A stretch of DNA of 64,000 nucleotides, from assembly GCA_963970005.1 (NCBI GenBank), contig CAXAMN010028983.1:268339-332338 (forward strand). The letters are read 5' to 3'. Below are positions 38,380 through 48,429 of the stretch, in pieces. A program made the translations under genes and the position numbers. Below the pieces are notes generated by a model. It was not told the origin of the DNA. It saw nothing but the letters and a program-made list of their open reading frames with translations, and did no database searches. This stretch comes from Durusdinium trenchii. Taxonomy: Eukaryota > Sar > Dinophyceae > Suessiales > Symbiodiniaceae. Positions within the stretch are counted from its first letter, which is position 1, and every line of letters begins with the position of its first letter.

Positions 38380-40249
38380 CTCTGCCGTTCAGTTCGTTCG
38401 GTGACCTCTGCCGTTCAGAGCGACCCTCTGCTCTCCAGCAATCCTTTCGACCGTTCGCCATGACTTCCTGGTTCAGATCCATTTCAACACACTCCCTGAG
38501 ACCCCACTCTTGACCTTTCAAGACCGTTCACGAGAGTGACCCGGAACAAAATAGCAGGTCGGAAGCACTGCATGTAGGCCACAAGATCTCTTTGAGCCTC
38601 GGCTGTGCGCCAAGCTGCTGGGCTTGTTGAATATAAGGATTGATTGGGTCAAAACTCCAACCAAATCAATAATGTTATAGATGGCAAGAAGACTGAACAA
38701 CCACCACATCTAGAGCAATTGATTTATATAGGCCTTAGGGCCTTAGGGTTTGGGATTTATCTTAATTTATTGGGCTGAGCATTCTGTGTCTGGTGCTTTT
38801 TCTGGCTGTTTGCATTGGATCCATGGGTTGTGGACCAAAAAGATTCTGGAAACACTCTGCAGCTGAGAGCATCCTCGGGACAAAACTTGGTCGACTAAAT
38901 ACCGCGGGTGTTGTAGAGATCGTGGCAATTCTATATACAATTACTATATGCTGTACGTGAGGCCTGAATCATTCATTTCCAAAGCTGATCCTGCCTCTCT
39001 CGTGAAATCAACTCCTGATTCAGCCTATTCAGATGTGATGAGTTCATGCCAATTCGATCTTTAAAACCTCTGACCTACCATGACGCCACGCCCCCCACGA
39101 GTCTCCACGCCGGTGGCAGTGCGTCTGCGGAGGCCTGCATCTCTTGCAGCCTTGGTCCGCAAGCGCCCAACGCGCCCACGCGCCCGCACGGAAACGCCAA
39201 GCGGGTGCTGAAGAGCTTGTCGTGGAGCTTCCGGGAACGGGGCAGCGTGGAGCTTCCGTTCGGAGCGTGTCGATGGGTCTAATGACTTCTTGAGGCCGAT
39301 AGAGGGATCATCTCATGGTGAATACTGTCTGGTTGTCCCTAGTGTCGGATTCCCACCATGTGAATGCACATCTAAATGAAAAGGAAGCGGTGAAAACTCC
39401 TGCGATGAACCAGCTGCCTGTGGCGTCAGTTCTCAGGTCAGTCCTGCCCTGGCCGCCCTGGGCCAGCCCACATGACCTCCAAGTTGATGCCCATCATGGC
39501 ATAGGTCTCCTGAAGTTTCGATGCACGATGAGGCGACAGTTTCCTGGAAGTACCAAAGTGCTGAGTGCTTTGGTTCGTTGCCTCCTAAAGGCCAACGAAG
39601 CAGCATCAACCCCGAACAAGGTGTTTCTCATCATCCAGCGGCATTCGCCATGTAACATACCACAGCCTGAAGGTTGGCCATGCTACTTCTGAAACACAAA
39701 TAGATGATCCAAGAGGAGAGAAACGCAGTGTTGTGACGTACTCGGTATCTGCATCTCCAGGTCATCACCTACCAAGTTCACCCAATTGCCACTGCCGACT
39801 GCAGCAAGATTGCTTTTGGACATATTTGGACCCTTGAGCCACGAACGGATCGAACAAGATGGTCATTCCGGCATGTTCGCTTCACACATCCATCATCCAT
39901 CTGTCGGGGGTGCGTGGTCAAGGTGCGTGTCATCTGACAACACATAAAGAGACCAAGGCAGCGAAGCAGCGAAGGCAGAGACAACTTTGGAAGATGCTGT
40001 AGCCCAAAAGCAACAAACTTCGAGACTCTGTATATCCAAAAAGCAGGGTGTAGTTCCTTGTCACCTGCGTAGAGCTCCCAGAATGTTTCAGGTGAAAAAC
40101 AACGCATGAAAATGTCCAACATATTCCAACCATCATCAACCATCTGTGGATTGTCCGTTCGATTCTCAGCCTCTTTCATTTCACCCCCACTTTGTCCCCA
40201 ACAACCAGGGCCGGATGTTCACTCCACCAAGACGATGGCCTCAGGGCCC
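38380..40249. other. No confident gene
   Basis: A GC-rich island at ~39080-39260 is open in several frames on both strands (plus-strand reading HAGGSASAEACISCS...). No frame stands out by splice edges. The rest is intron-like. Confidence 0.4.
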
Positions 40250-40437
40250 GGTCATGAGCCTCCCGGTGGTGCGTTCGATCGGCAGGTCCGTTCGTTGCAT
40301 GGATTTCGATGGTCGCAGATCCTTCGGTACCACCGGGAGGTCGGTACGCTGCACCGGGAGGTCGGTGTTCCTGACTGCCGCGCATCCGAGAAACTCGGTT
40401 CGCTCCTTCATCTTCTTCACATCTTCTCGTGTCCAGC
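40250..40437 (-). CDS. Candidate exon with RTDLPV repeats, unidentified
   Basis: After GGCCAG|GC the frame reads GWTREDVKKMKERTEFLGCA, then NTDLPVQRTDLPV and, further on, QRTDLPIERTTG. The short repeat comes from duplicated ACCGACCTCCCGGTG. The 3' edge is unknown. Confidence 0.4.
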
Positions 40438-41440
40438 CTGGCCGGGAAGGGTCCAATGTATGAAGAGCGGCCCAAGCTGATTTGATTGGACACACCGTTA
40501 AGGGAAATTAAGAGTACATCTGCACAACATCGAAGGTATTTTCCCCATGGTGTTACCTAAATACTATGTCGGCACTCTGAGGCCTCACCACTTGTTGGCA
40601 GCAAACAGCACAGGTATGCACAGGGGCTCGACAATAGACTCGCTTGGTGGTGGTTTTGATTAAACCAACAGGTAGCACCCGACCATCAGCCCGAACCACC
40701 AGTCTACCTAGCCAACTGGGCCGAGAAAGGGGGGTCTCCAGGAAGGCTTCGCCGCCGCTCTTCCCGGCTCCGCGGAGCCAGACGGCTCCAGGGAGCCAAG
40801 ACATCCTGCAGCAAACATCTGCAAACACTGGGGCTTTGAAGATTGAATATTTACTGATGGTCAGATGGTCGCCCCGAATCCATAAATCCTGGATTTCGAC
40901 GTGGTTGTTCCACTTCTCCCCTTCAACAAGGCACATCCCGTCTTCAACACCCTGCCTTGCTCCTGCGAAGCTGCCTGATTTCAGGCCAAGCGTGCCAGCA
41001 TTGGCTCCCAAGACTGGACGCTACACAATTTGAACATCAAGGTTTTAGTCAGTGCATGTCAGTGCTTTCAAACGTCCTTGGTTTGGTTGTGCTGTAGGGC
41101 AGAAGATCATCATGTCATCAACCATCATTGTGTGCGACCGGATCCTAAAACTATAGCATGAAACTTGAACATGGACTGATGCTTCAGCCCTCCAAAGAAA
41201 TCACATCATCTTGGGATCCATTACCCAATTACTAAGATGGGTCTTGTTTCGCTGCTTTGTTGATGCGAAGGCGTCGCAGGGGTGTCAATCTTGAATGCAG
41301 ACCAATGATTCACCAGAACCCACTGTCCAAAACGCCAATCAAAACTAGCTTCATGGAACAAAACTGTCCACTTCAATGCAGAACACATCCATGTGTGTGT
41401 GTGCGCCCAGTTGCTTTCCTCCTCTCTGCCCATCGCACGC

Positions 41441-41539
41441 CTTGAGCTCCTTCAAGAAGAGCTCAGGCTCGTTCGAGAAGGCGGCCAAAGCTGAGTCAGG
41501 TGCCGCGGCGCACCGCGCGCAGCGGGTAAGATTTGCAGT
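41441..41539 (-). CDS. Candidate internal exon, unidentified
   Basis: GGACAG|ACT to GAGCTCAAG|GCGTGC (GC donor), reading TANLTRCARCAAAPDSALAA, then FSNEPELFLKELK. Both edges fit the GC-AG pattern seen in the PEP synthase gene. Confidence 0.5.
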
Positions 41540-42009
41540 CTGTCCCTCAATGGTTTGAGGCTCGGATTTTGAAGAGGCGTTTTGGCATATTCTAGAACCC
41601 CTCTGACCCCATCTTGAACAAACAAAAACTAGTGAGTGGCTGATGCTCCAAAAGAGGTGCCACATAGGTAAACACTTACATCTCATATCCTGGCATTCGG
41701 TTCGTTGCTGACGGACCCTGGCGACAGAGGTTGAACAAAGTGAAGTGGCTTATCCCGATCCCCTTCTTGGGTCCCCATGAGCCTCTTTTGGCAGCGTTAT
41801 CGTCATGCATATTTGAGGTATGACTTTCTCAGAGACAAGAAGATAAGAGGGCATGGACTGGTGACAAGCTGGAGGGAGCTCCAAAAGAAACATTAAGAAA
41901 ACAGGAGTTGCAAGCATCTATCAAAATCTGCACTCTCCGGGTGCCCAAAGGCTTCTAAATAGGAAGCCGGCGAAGCGCCAGCAAACCCCCTTCATCCCCC
42001 TTCTTCAGC

Positions 42010-42105
42010 CAAGGGGGGAGGGAACTTGCACCGACACTCTCGCTGAGTGCCCAGACTCTGAACGAAGTTGGGATCTTCCTGCGCACTCTCGAAGAGTTTC
42101 TGTGC
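42010..42105 (-). CDS. Candidate internal exon, unidentified
   Basis: CATGAG|GCA to CCCTTG|GCTGAAG (GC donor), reading AQKLFESAQEDPNFVQSLGT, then QRECRCKFPPPL. Likely the same gene as the neighbouring minus-strand exons. Confidence 0.5.
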
Positions 42106-42659
42106 CTCATGACTCGTGGCTCTTGAAAGTTGAAGTCGCCGGTCCCCGGTGTTGTTTTGGTTGCAAAAGCAGTGGCAGCAAGCGGCAAGTGGCAGCAAGC
42201 AGGATCAGTTGGGTGTGGGGCGCGACATCAGGAGCAACATTTTGGGGGCAAACCCAGTGAGGTGCTCACATTGGTGTACTGTATAAGTATATACGTGCGT
42301 CGGGTTAACCATGCTTGAGTCCTGGGTGCTGGATCCCTCAAGAAAAGACATCCTCCCAGACTCCACCGACCTCTAATTGTCAAAGGAGATTCGTGTGGTT
42401 GTTGCAGGGTCTGTCACTACCTTCGCTGTTGGATCCACAAGCTTGGGGCAGATGTTCCTGGCTCGAAGTCCAACGGTTTCCTGGCTACAAAGTGCAATTA
42501 TAGGAGCTCTTGACATACTGCTGCTGGCAGACTAGGAGCTTTTGCACTCTTGCATGCCCGGTGGGCGTGGCAGCTCCCTTCTGCAGAAGATACCACATAT
42601 AGTCTGTGGCCGCCGAAACAGATCATCATAGGTCCTGGTCTATTGCTCCAACACCTTTG

Positions 42660-42800
42660 GTGCAAAGAAACCATCGTCCTGGTCGGGTCAGTCGCTCCCC
42701 CCAGGCCTCGCGTTGTCGCTCTTCGAAGCGTTCGATGTCCATGTCCTGCGGAGCTCCGCGTGGCGAACCGCGTGGTGACGTTGTCTGGTCGGTGACGGAA
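42660..42800 (-). CDS. Candidate exon, unidentified
   Basis: Minus-strand frame SVTDQTTSPRGSPRGAPQDM, then DIERFEERQREAWGERLTRP. Hydrophilic; edges not resolved. Competing frames on the plus strand are also open. Confidence 0.3.
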
Positions 42801-43199
42801 GTGGCCCACAAAAACCAAGGCTCCATTGTGCTCCAAGAAGTACTACTCGGTCACCAGAATCATGTTGGTTGGCTTTCGACTGAAAATGTGGTTGGCAACC
42901 AAATGGCTCTGAAAAATGAGGTATGTTGCTTGCTCATGGGTCCTGGTTGCAGACTTACGGTCAAATTATGTGTGTCCATCGTCGAAATTAGGAGAGTAAG
43001 CGAGTAATGGCAGTGAACTGATCTCCTTCGCAACCAAACTGGGTCAACACTTGGTGGCAAAAGTACATTTGGTGTGACATCCAATCCTGCCCCCCAAGCA
43101 CATAAAAAGAAACAACAAACAGAACATCAAGGGCTTCTGAGATCTTCTTTACGCGTGGATGGATGACTTGGTCACCACCAGTCACTCCCTTTAAGACAC

Positions 43200-43356
43200 C
43201 TGGCTCCGAGGCCATGCCGAACCGAGTGGCCTCCAAGTTGGTCTCGGGAGGCGCTTTGGCGGCTTGCGGCTCCATGCGGCCTCGGCGGCAAAACGGCGAG
43301 TGTACGGCCGCAAAAGACGTCGGTCGTCCGGAAGGGGCGAAGCACGCCAGTGAGTC
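43200..43356 (-). CDS. Candidate internal exon, unidentified
   Basis: GCTCAG|GAC to GAGCCAG|GTGTCT, reading DSLACFAPSGRPTSFAAVHS, then EPQAAKAPPETNLEATRFGM. Both edges are clean and the third positions are strongly GC-rich. Confidence 0.5.
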
Positions 43357-43464
43357 CTGAGCAAAAAGTCTTGTTGATAGAAATGTTGCACCAGGCAAAT
43401 CACAGGAACAACTTCATGTTCGTGTTAGGCATCATAGGTGCAATGATGTCTTCCAGTCTTCCAA

Positions 43465-43575
43465 CCCCAGAAACCACTGAGCGTCTCGCCAACGAGGCCG
43501 ATGTACACTTCGCCCGCCAGCTCCTGGGCGCCAGCGATTCCGGAGGCGAGAAGAAGGCGACGAACGCGCTATCTC
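43465..43575. other. Coding-like segment, strand ambiguous
   Basis: The plus strand reads TTERLANEADVHFARQLLGA then SDSGGEKKATNAL. The minus strand, after CCCAG|GAG, reads ELAGEVYIGLVGETLSG. Both have GC-rich third positions. Neighbouring exons favour the minus strand. Confidence 0.35.
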
Positions 43576-44333
43576 AGATGCAGTGTTGGCTGCCCTCCCT
43601 TCTTGAGATGATTATTTCTTTCAAATCCATGAAACCCAAAATCAAGAACTGACACAGAAATCGAAGCCCCAGGACCAATAATTGGTTTCACTTGGACCAG
43701 CTAGGAGATGGATCACCTGGTTGTTGAGAGATGGTGCTTTCGAGGTTCGAAGGCACTTCTCTTTGGGAAAAATAACATAAAATAACGATCTCTTAGAGGA
43801 GGGAGTTGCCGGAATCTGATCCCTTTGTGCGTCCGATGAGAAAGAACTGATCCTCTACCATGGGCCGATGAGCTCTAAGACCTATAGGACATCCTTCCTT
43901 GTTATGCCAAACATGCTAAAACAGTGAACCCTTTGTTTGTCTTTGCAAATGTGAGACCAGCTCCAGAACCAACCATCGTCATAACCGATCAACACAGGCA
44001 GGCGCTGCTTTCTTGGAAGACTAAACAAATCCAACGCAAAGAGTCCGGGACCATGCTCGGAATAGTTTCAAGCGCAATCCAAAAGAGGGACCCCACAAAA
44101 GAATGTGATGAAACACGCTTTGATCGAGACTTGAAGAAATGTCAGCGGATACGGATACACATGTACATGTACAAACACGCGTCCAGGTGTTACTTCAAAC
44201 CACCCTAGAAAGAGAAGTTGGTCTAGGATTCTGACAGCTGTTCTTTTGAGTTAATGGCAATGGCCTCCAACCTAATAGCGATGGCATCCATCACCTGTAG
44301 TGTTTTTTGACAGATTCTTTGAAGAACTTCAGC

Positions 44334-44393
44334 CCGATTGATCTCCCAAAAGGGCCAAGTCACATCTTCCAGCAGCTCAAACTCGCTGCAGGC
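44334..44393 (-). CDS. Candidate 60-nt exon, unidentified
   Basis: GTGAG|GCC to AATCGG|GCTGAAG (GC donor), reading ACSEFELLEDVTWPFWEINR. Exactly 20 codons, phase 0 at both ends. Confidence 0.45.
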
Positions 44394-44617
44394 CTCACTT
44401 GACGACTCATGGGGTGCACGTTCGGTTGGTTTCCCACGAAGCGGAGGGTGGTGGTTGCACAAAAACCGTTGACCTTTAAAGGGACACATGTCCGGAAGAA
44501 AGGGGACAAATCTTGGTGCAGGCAGGAGAAGTCCGTTTCTAGATGATCAGATGATGTCCTCCAGAGCGCCCCAAGTCCACTTCCATGTGTTTGTGTAGGT
44601 GAAGTCTGTGATGGATT

Positions 44618-44645
44618 ATTCTGTGGTGTGTGTGTGTGTGTGTTC
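44618..44645. repeat. (GT)n microsatellite
   Basis: Run of GT dinucleotides. Confidence 0.85.
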
Positions 44646-45003
44646 GGCTTCGTAGATGTGCACACGAGTGATCGACCGGGGCGTTGGAATGGCAGCTATA
44701 GTCAAGTAGTGTCGTTGATCACTGAAATTACTTGATGAGGCTTGCAGCTGATTGATTTTGAGACAAAACCATGATTCTCGTGCAGAGTTTCTTCCCCCTT
44801 CAAGCAGTGGTCAATCCCAGTCCCAAAGCACATTTGGTAAGTTTCAAGGCACCAGTACAGATTTGAAGGGTCTCAAGGAAAAATGTGTAAGAAATCTGAG
44901 ATAAAAAGTCCTTGAGTCCTTGAGGCCTAGAAAACTATTTGTCATTGATGCCTCAACCAATTTTGATGTCTTCATAACCATCCAAGACTCCGCAACGCAT
45001 CCA

Positions 45004-45132
45004 GGCGACTCCGCCCAACGCTGGCGCCTGAGCCCACATGAGCTGGTCACCCAACGTCAGTAGCCCGGACCTTGCGAAGGTATCCTGGAGCGACCCGCGA
45101 GCAAAAGCGCCGTGGGGACGTGGGGTTTGGTC
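45004..45132 (-). CDS. Candidate internal exon, unidentified
   Basis: CATCTAG|GAC, reading DQTPRPHGAFARGSLQDTFA, then RSGLLTLGDQLMWAQAPALG and GVAWMRC, ending near a GC donor (CGTT|GCGGAG). One of the more convincing orphan exons by composition. Confidence 0.5.
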
Positions 45133-45384
45133 CTAGATGGCTCGGACCATGGGCGGGTGAATGTGGCCGTGAAGTTGAGATGATTCTGATGTCACGAATT
45201 CAACTGCAGCCAGCTGGGGTGTCCTTGAGCTCCGAAAATGACGCCAAAGCCAGCTCTCCCAAGCCTCGACGAGCGCAGCGAAGCAATGCGAAGCACAGGG
45301 CACATGTTCAGCGCAAGAAAGGAGCCTCAACAGTTCTGGCCTGCTTTTTTTGTACAAAACAAATCTTGGTCATTTGTACTATTA

Positions 45385-45410
45385 TATGTACATATATATA
45401 TATATATGTC
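45385..45410. repeat. (TA)n microsatellite
   Basis: TATATATATATA run. Confidence 0.8.
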
Positions 45411-45564
45411 TTACCACAGCAAACGACTCCTGGCAGCCATTACCTCCAAAAAGTATACGACAAACTCAGTCATTGAGCTAAAGGATTCTCACTCTTATAG
45501 ACAAACGATCGAATATACCCAAAAGTAGAATTAGAAAGCACCCTAAGTCATCCTTCGACCAGCT

Positions 45565-45664
45565 TGTTCCCTTTTCCTGCTGTTGTTGCTGCAACTGCTG
45601 TAGTGGTGGTCGCAGCTTAGGGCCTTCTCGTGCTTCCAGGACTTGCCGCACGTTCAACGAGAGC
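45565..45664 (-). CDS. Candidate exon with poly-Gln, unidentified
   Basis: CTGCCAG|GCTC, reading LSLNVRQVLEAREGPKLRPP, then LQQLQQQQQEKGT, with a probable GC donor after ACA-A. The Gln run comes from CAG/CAA repeats. Confidence 0.45.
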
Positions 45665-45934
45665 CTGGCAGAATGCACGCACACCCAGCCAAGATGTCAA
45701 TTACCCTGAGACAAACAAACATATACTCCTCACCAGTTACCTGCAAAGGTTCCCCTTTTGGGGGGCTTTGGGTCAAAATGAATATAGGATCCTGTGCCTC
45801 GACTGCTGTACATCCTCGGGCAGGACCCGAGGGTTCCCCCAAGGGGGCTGCCCTTGTGCTGTTTCCTCACAGCTCGTTGCTCTAGGTGATCCACTTGTGG
45901 TTTGTTCATGTTTGTTCTGAAGTTCCCCCCATGT

Positions 45935-46024
45935 GCATGCTCGATTCCCACACTGCCATCACAGTTGGGTCCGGCCTCGCCAAGTTCATGCTGCGAGCTG
46001 CAGCGCCCTTGTCCATGGTGATGC
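45935..46024 (-). CDS. Candidate internal exon, unidentified
   Basis: GCGCAG|GCATC, reading GITMDKGAAARSMNLARPDP, then TVMAVWESSMHMG. The 3' edge is uncertain. Confidence 0.45.
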
Positions 46025-46115
46025 CTGCGCAAAAAACGACGCATGGCTGTGGGTGGAAACAATCTTCAACCCTGAAACTGTAGCTTTCGTCATCGTTTCC
46101 GTTGAAGGTACCCTA

Positions 46116-46350
46116 CGGCTTGAAGCATCTTGGTCCATTCTGCCTGAAAGATCTCATAGACAGGTGCTCCAAGGCCCCACTTCACATACGCTGACATCCA
46201 GGAGCTGCAGGAAATCCAAGTCAAATGATCGGTCGCCCAAAGAGAGATTCTCTCCGGATTTTTCGAGAGTTGCTTGGAGTTCTGCTGGCATCTCTCACCC
46301 ATGAAGGGCACGGGCACACCATTCTCCAACTTCTCAAGATACACTTTCAG
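46116..46350 (-). CDS. Candidate long exon, unidentified
   Basis: Open frame reading VYLEKLENGVPVPFMGERCQ, then QNSKQLSKNPERISLWATDH, LTWISCSSWMSAYVKWGLGA and PVYEIFQAEWTKMLQA, ending at the donor CAAGCC|GTAGGG. The upstream edge may be at CTGTAG near 46375. The aromatic-rich, protein-like sequence makes chance unlikely. Family not recognised. Confidence 0.5.
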
Positions 46351-46559
46351 ATTTCTACAGTTCAATGGAGCCTGTTGCAGCCGCAGCCACTGACACAGGT
46401 TTCCAATGATTCGTCTCTTAAGCATTCTTGAAGGCCATTTTCTGCTGGTCTTACACCGGCCCCGAGTTCTTGGCCAATTCCACCCCCCCTCTCCCCCACT
46501 CTACATGCCGTTACATCCCCCCCCGCGCACGCTCACGCTAACGCGGCCTTTCGCTTCCT

Positions 46560-46680
46560 TTTCCACCTTGTAGCTCTCGGACTTCTTGATCTCGCCCCTT
46601 TGGCCATGTCGGCAGGCAAACGGCCGTCCGGCTTCGGCCGTCTGCGGTCGAAATCGCAAACCACCAGCATCCCATTCAAA
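46560..46680 (-). CDS. Weak candidate exon, RS-rich
   Basis: Reads LVVCDFDRRRPKPDGRLPAD, then MAKGARSRSPRAT. A second frame (HGQRGEIKKSESYKVEK) is also open. Edges unclear. Confidence 0.28.
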
Positions 46681-46888
46681 GGCTGCTTACAAAGCCCAAT
46701 TGAGCACAATTTGTTTCAATTACAACCTCCATGAATCTCCTATTTCATGGCTTAAGTAAGTCTCAGATCCGGCATCTTTCCAACAGATCTCCTGAAACCA
46801 TCCCGGTTCACCCAACTCCTCATCTGAACCACCGCACTCTTCCACCCTTCCACCCACTCTCCGCTCTTCCACTGGGCGGGCCGGACAC

Positions 46889-46963
46889 CTGGCGCCGCCG
46901 CGTCTCGCGGTTGGGGATCAGTCCCTTGACCCGCTCGCGGGACATGGGCGTCCTGACGGGCGA
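46889..46963 (-). CDS. Candidate 75-nt exon, unidentified
   Basis: CTCAG|TCGCCC to CGCCAG|GTGTCC, reading SPVRTPMSRERVKGLIPNRE, then TRRRQ. All but one third position is G or C. Confidence 0.45.
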
Positions 46964-47129
46964 CTGAGACGCCGTTCCGGTGTCCGGTGACGTGGAAAAG
47001 GGCCAAAGGCTGAGAGCATCCGATGGTCCATGTTTTGGATTTACATGGATTGATATGTCAATATGGTCTTTCATGTTTTGTTGTTGGAAATATGTTGAAT
47101 TGTTTCTCACATTTTTGGATTTATGGGTC

Positions 47130-47505
47130 GGTATAGTGCATACCCACTCCGAAAGAAGCAGTTCCAGAAACTGCTGGGGAGATTCCAGTCAATCACCAGA
47201 GGCGCTCAGATGCCGCCAGCTTCCTTTCAGACCAACCGTCCCTTCAGGTCAGGTTGGGGAGGTTCCAACAATGGACGAAGCGATGGACGAGGATGGCCGA
47301 TTCCCCAGCAACCCGGCTGAACAATATGGCAATTGAGATCCTTTGCCTAAGAAGTGGTTGTGTGTGGAAACATCCCTTGTTTCTGGTTGTTTGGGTTTCC
47401 AGGTACTTCCCGTTCAAAGACTCTTTGGATAGAGCTGAGCGTCAGCTTTCTGGGCTGGAAGAGGAAGACGTTGTAGAGGGCATTGCGCCTGCCATGTCGT
47501 GGTAG
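47130..47505 (+). CDS. Plus-strand coding fragment, unidentified
   Basis: Two protein-like plus-strand stretches: ~47140-47320 (RKKQFQKLLGRFQSITRGAQ, then a Gly/Asn/Arg-rich tail GWGGSNNGRSDGRGWPIPQQ) and 47401-47505 after TTTCCAG|G (RYFPFKDSLDRAERQLSGLE, then EEDVVEGIAPAMSW, TAG). This is the clearest plus-strand host-like coding in the right half. It could be a gene fragment or a retroelement Gag remnant. Confidence 0.4.
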
Positions 47506-47763
47506 GCCGGAGAATGTCTCAACATGTCTCAACTGTTCATGGGCGAAATCCTGCCCACACGACCTCTCAAGCGACCTCAGCTGAACGACCCCACGTGAGG
47601 CGCCTGATCTTGGACATCATCTTCAAAAAGACTTGATAGCCCTGGCATGCCAACCATCTCACATGAGACTGAGATACTTTGAGGTCATGCATGTGTCATA
47701 TATCTTTAGGACTTTAGGGTCCTCGACGCCTTTTCTCAGAATGGATAGAGACCCATGTCATTG

Positions 47764-47891
47764 TCTTCTGGACGACGACCACAGCACAGCGTATTGTCCT
47801 TGCACATCGCACAGTGCCTCAAGCTTGTATTCGGTCAAAGGGTTCTTTTGACCTCGGACGTGTGTTTTGCCGTCGACAAGTTCACCAAAAC
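47764..47891 (-). CDS. Candidate exon, unidentified
   Basis: CCGGAG|GTTTTG, reading FGELVDGKTHVRGQKNPLTE, then YKLEALCDVQGQYAVLWSSS. The 3' edge is approximate. Confidence 0.4.
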
Positions 47892-48339
47892 CTCCGGAAC
47901 TGGAACGACTCAAGCATCGAACCAATCTCAGCCAACCTGTCTGACTGGCCTCTAAGTTCAGCCAACACATTGCCAACCGCTGAAATTGTTTGAAATGGTT
48001 GATTTCGCGTGTCCCAGTTTGAACCCTTCCTAGATTGCTGTAACGGTGTGACCTGATCTCTGACCTTGGGCCTCAGGCCATAGGCGCGCAGGGTCATGCC
48101 ACTCCTTAGGGCTTCGGAGCAAAGCACTTGGGGGGGTCGCTGGTCAAACTCCAAACTCCACCCTCCTCATCCTCCTCTCCCTGACAATCAAACAGCACAC
48201 CACCTTTTTTGGGAGCGCATTATTAGTATGTATTGCCAGGACTCGTTCAAAAATAGATTCTCCACCAGTGCGTTGAGATGAATTCACAAGATGTGAGGTG
48301 CATAGGTGCACAGGTCACGATTCTCTGAACAGTCCAAAC

Positions 48340-48422
48340 CTGGACGATGTGTGAGTCCTGTCCCATCACGACCAGGCATGTCTCCAAATCGGTGAGGCAT
48401 GTATTGCAGCAAGCACCGGCGC
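48340..48422 (-). CDS. Candidate Cys-rich exon, unidentified
   Basis: TACTAG|GCGCC to GTCCAG|GTTTGG, reading GAGACCNTCLTDLETCLVVM, then GQDSHIVQ. Both edges are clean. Confidence 0.42.
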
Positions 48423-48429
48423 CTAGTAA

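Noticed and set aside
42660-42800. Plus-strand frame over the 42.7 kb GC-rich island as a gene
   Set aside because: All six frames are largely open in this island; only the minus frame has plausible composition, and it is listed with low confidence.
47882-47985. Minus-strand frame LAELRGQSDRLAEIGSMLES as an exon
   Set aside because: Its end overlaps the better-supported exon starting at 47891 in another frame, so both cannot be spliced together.
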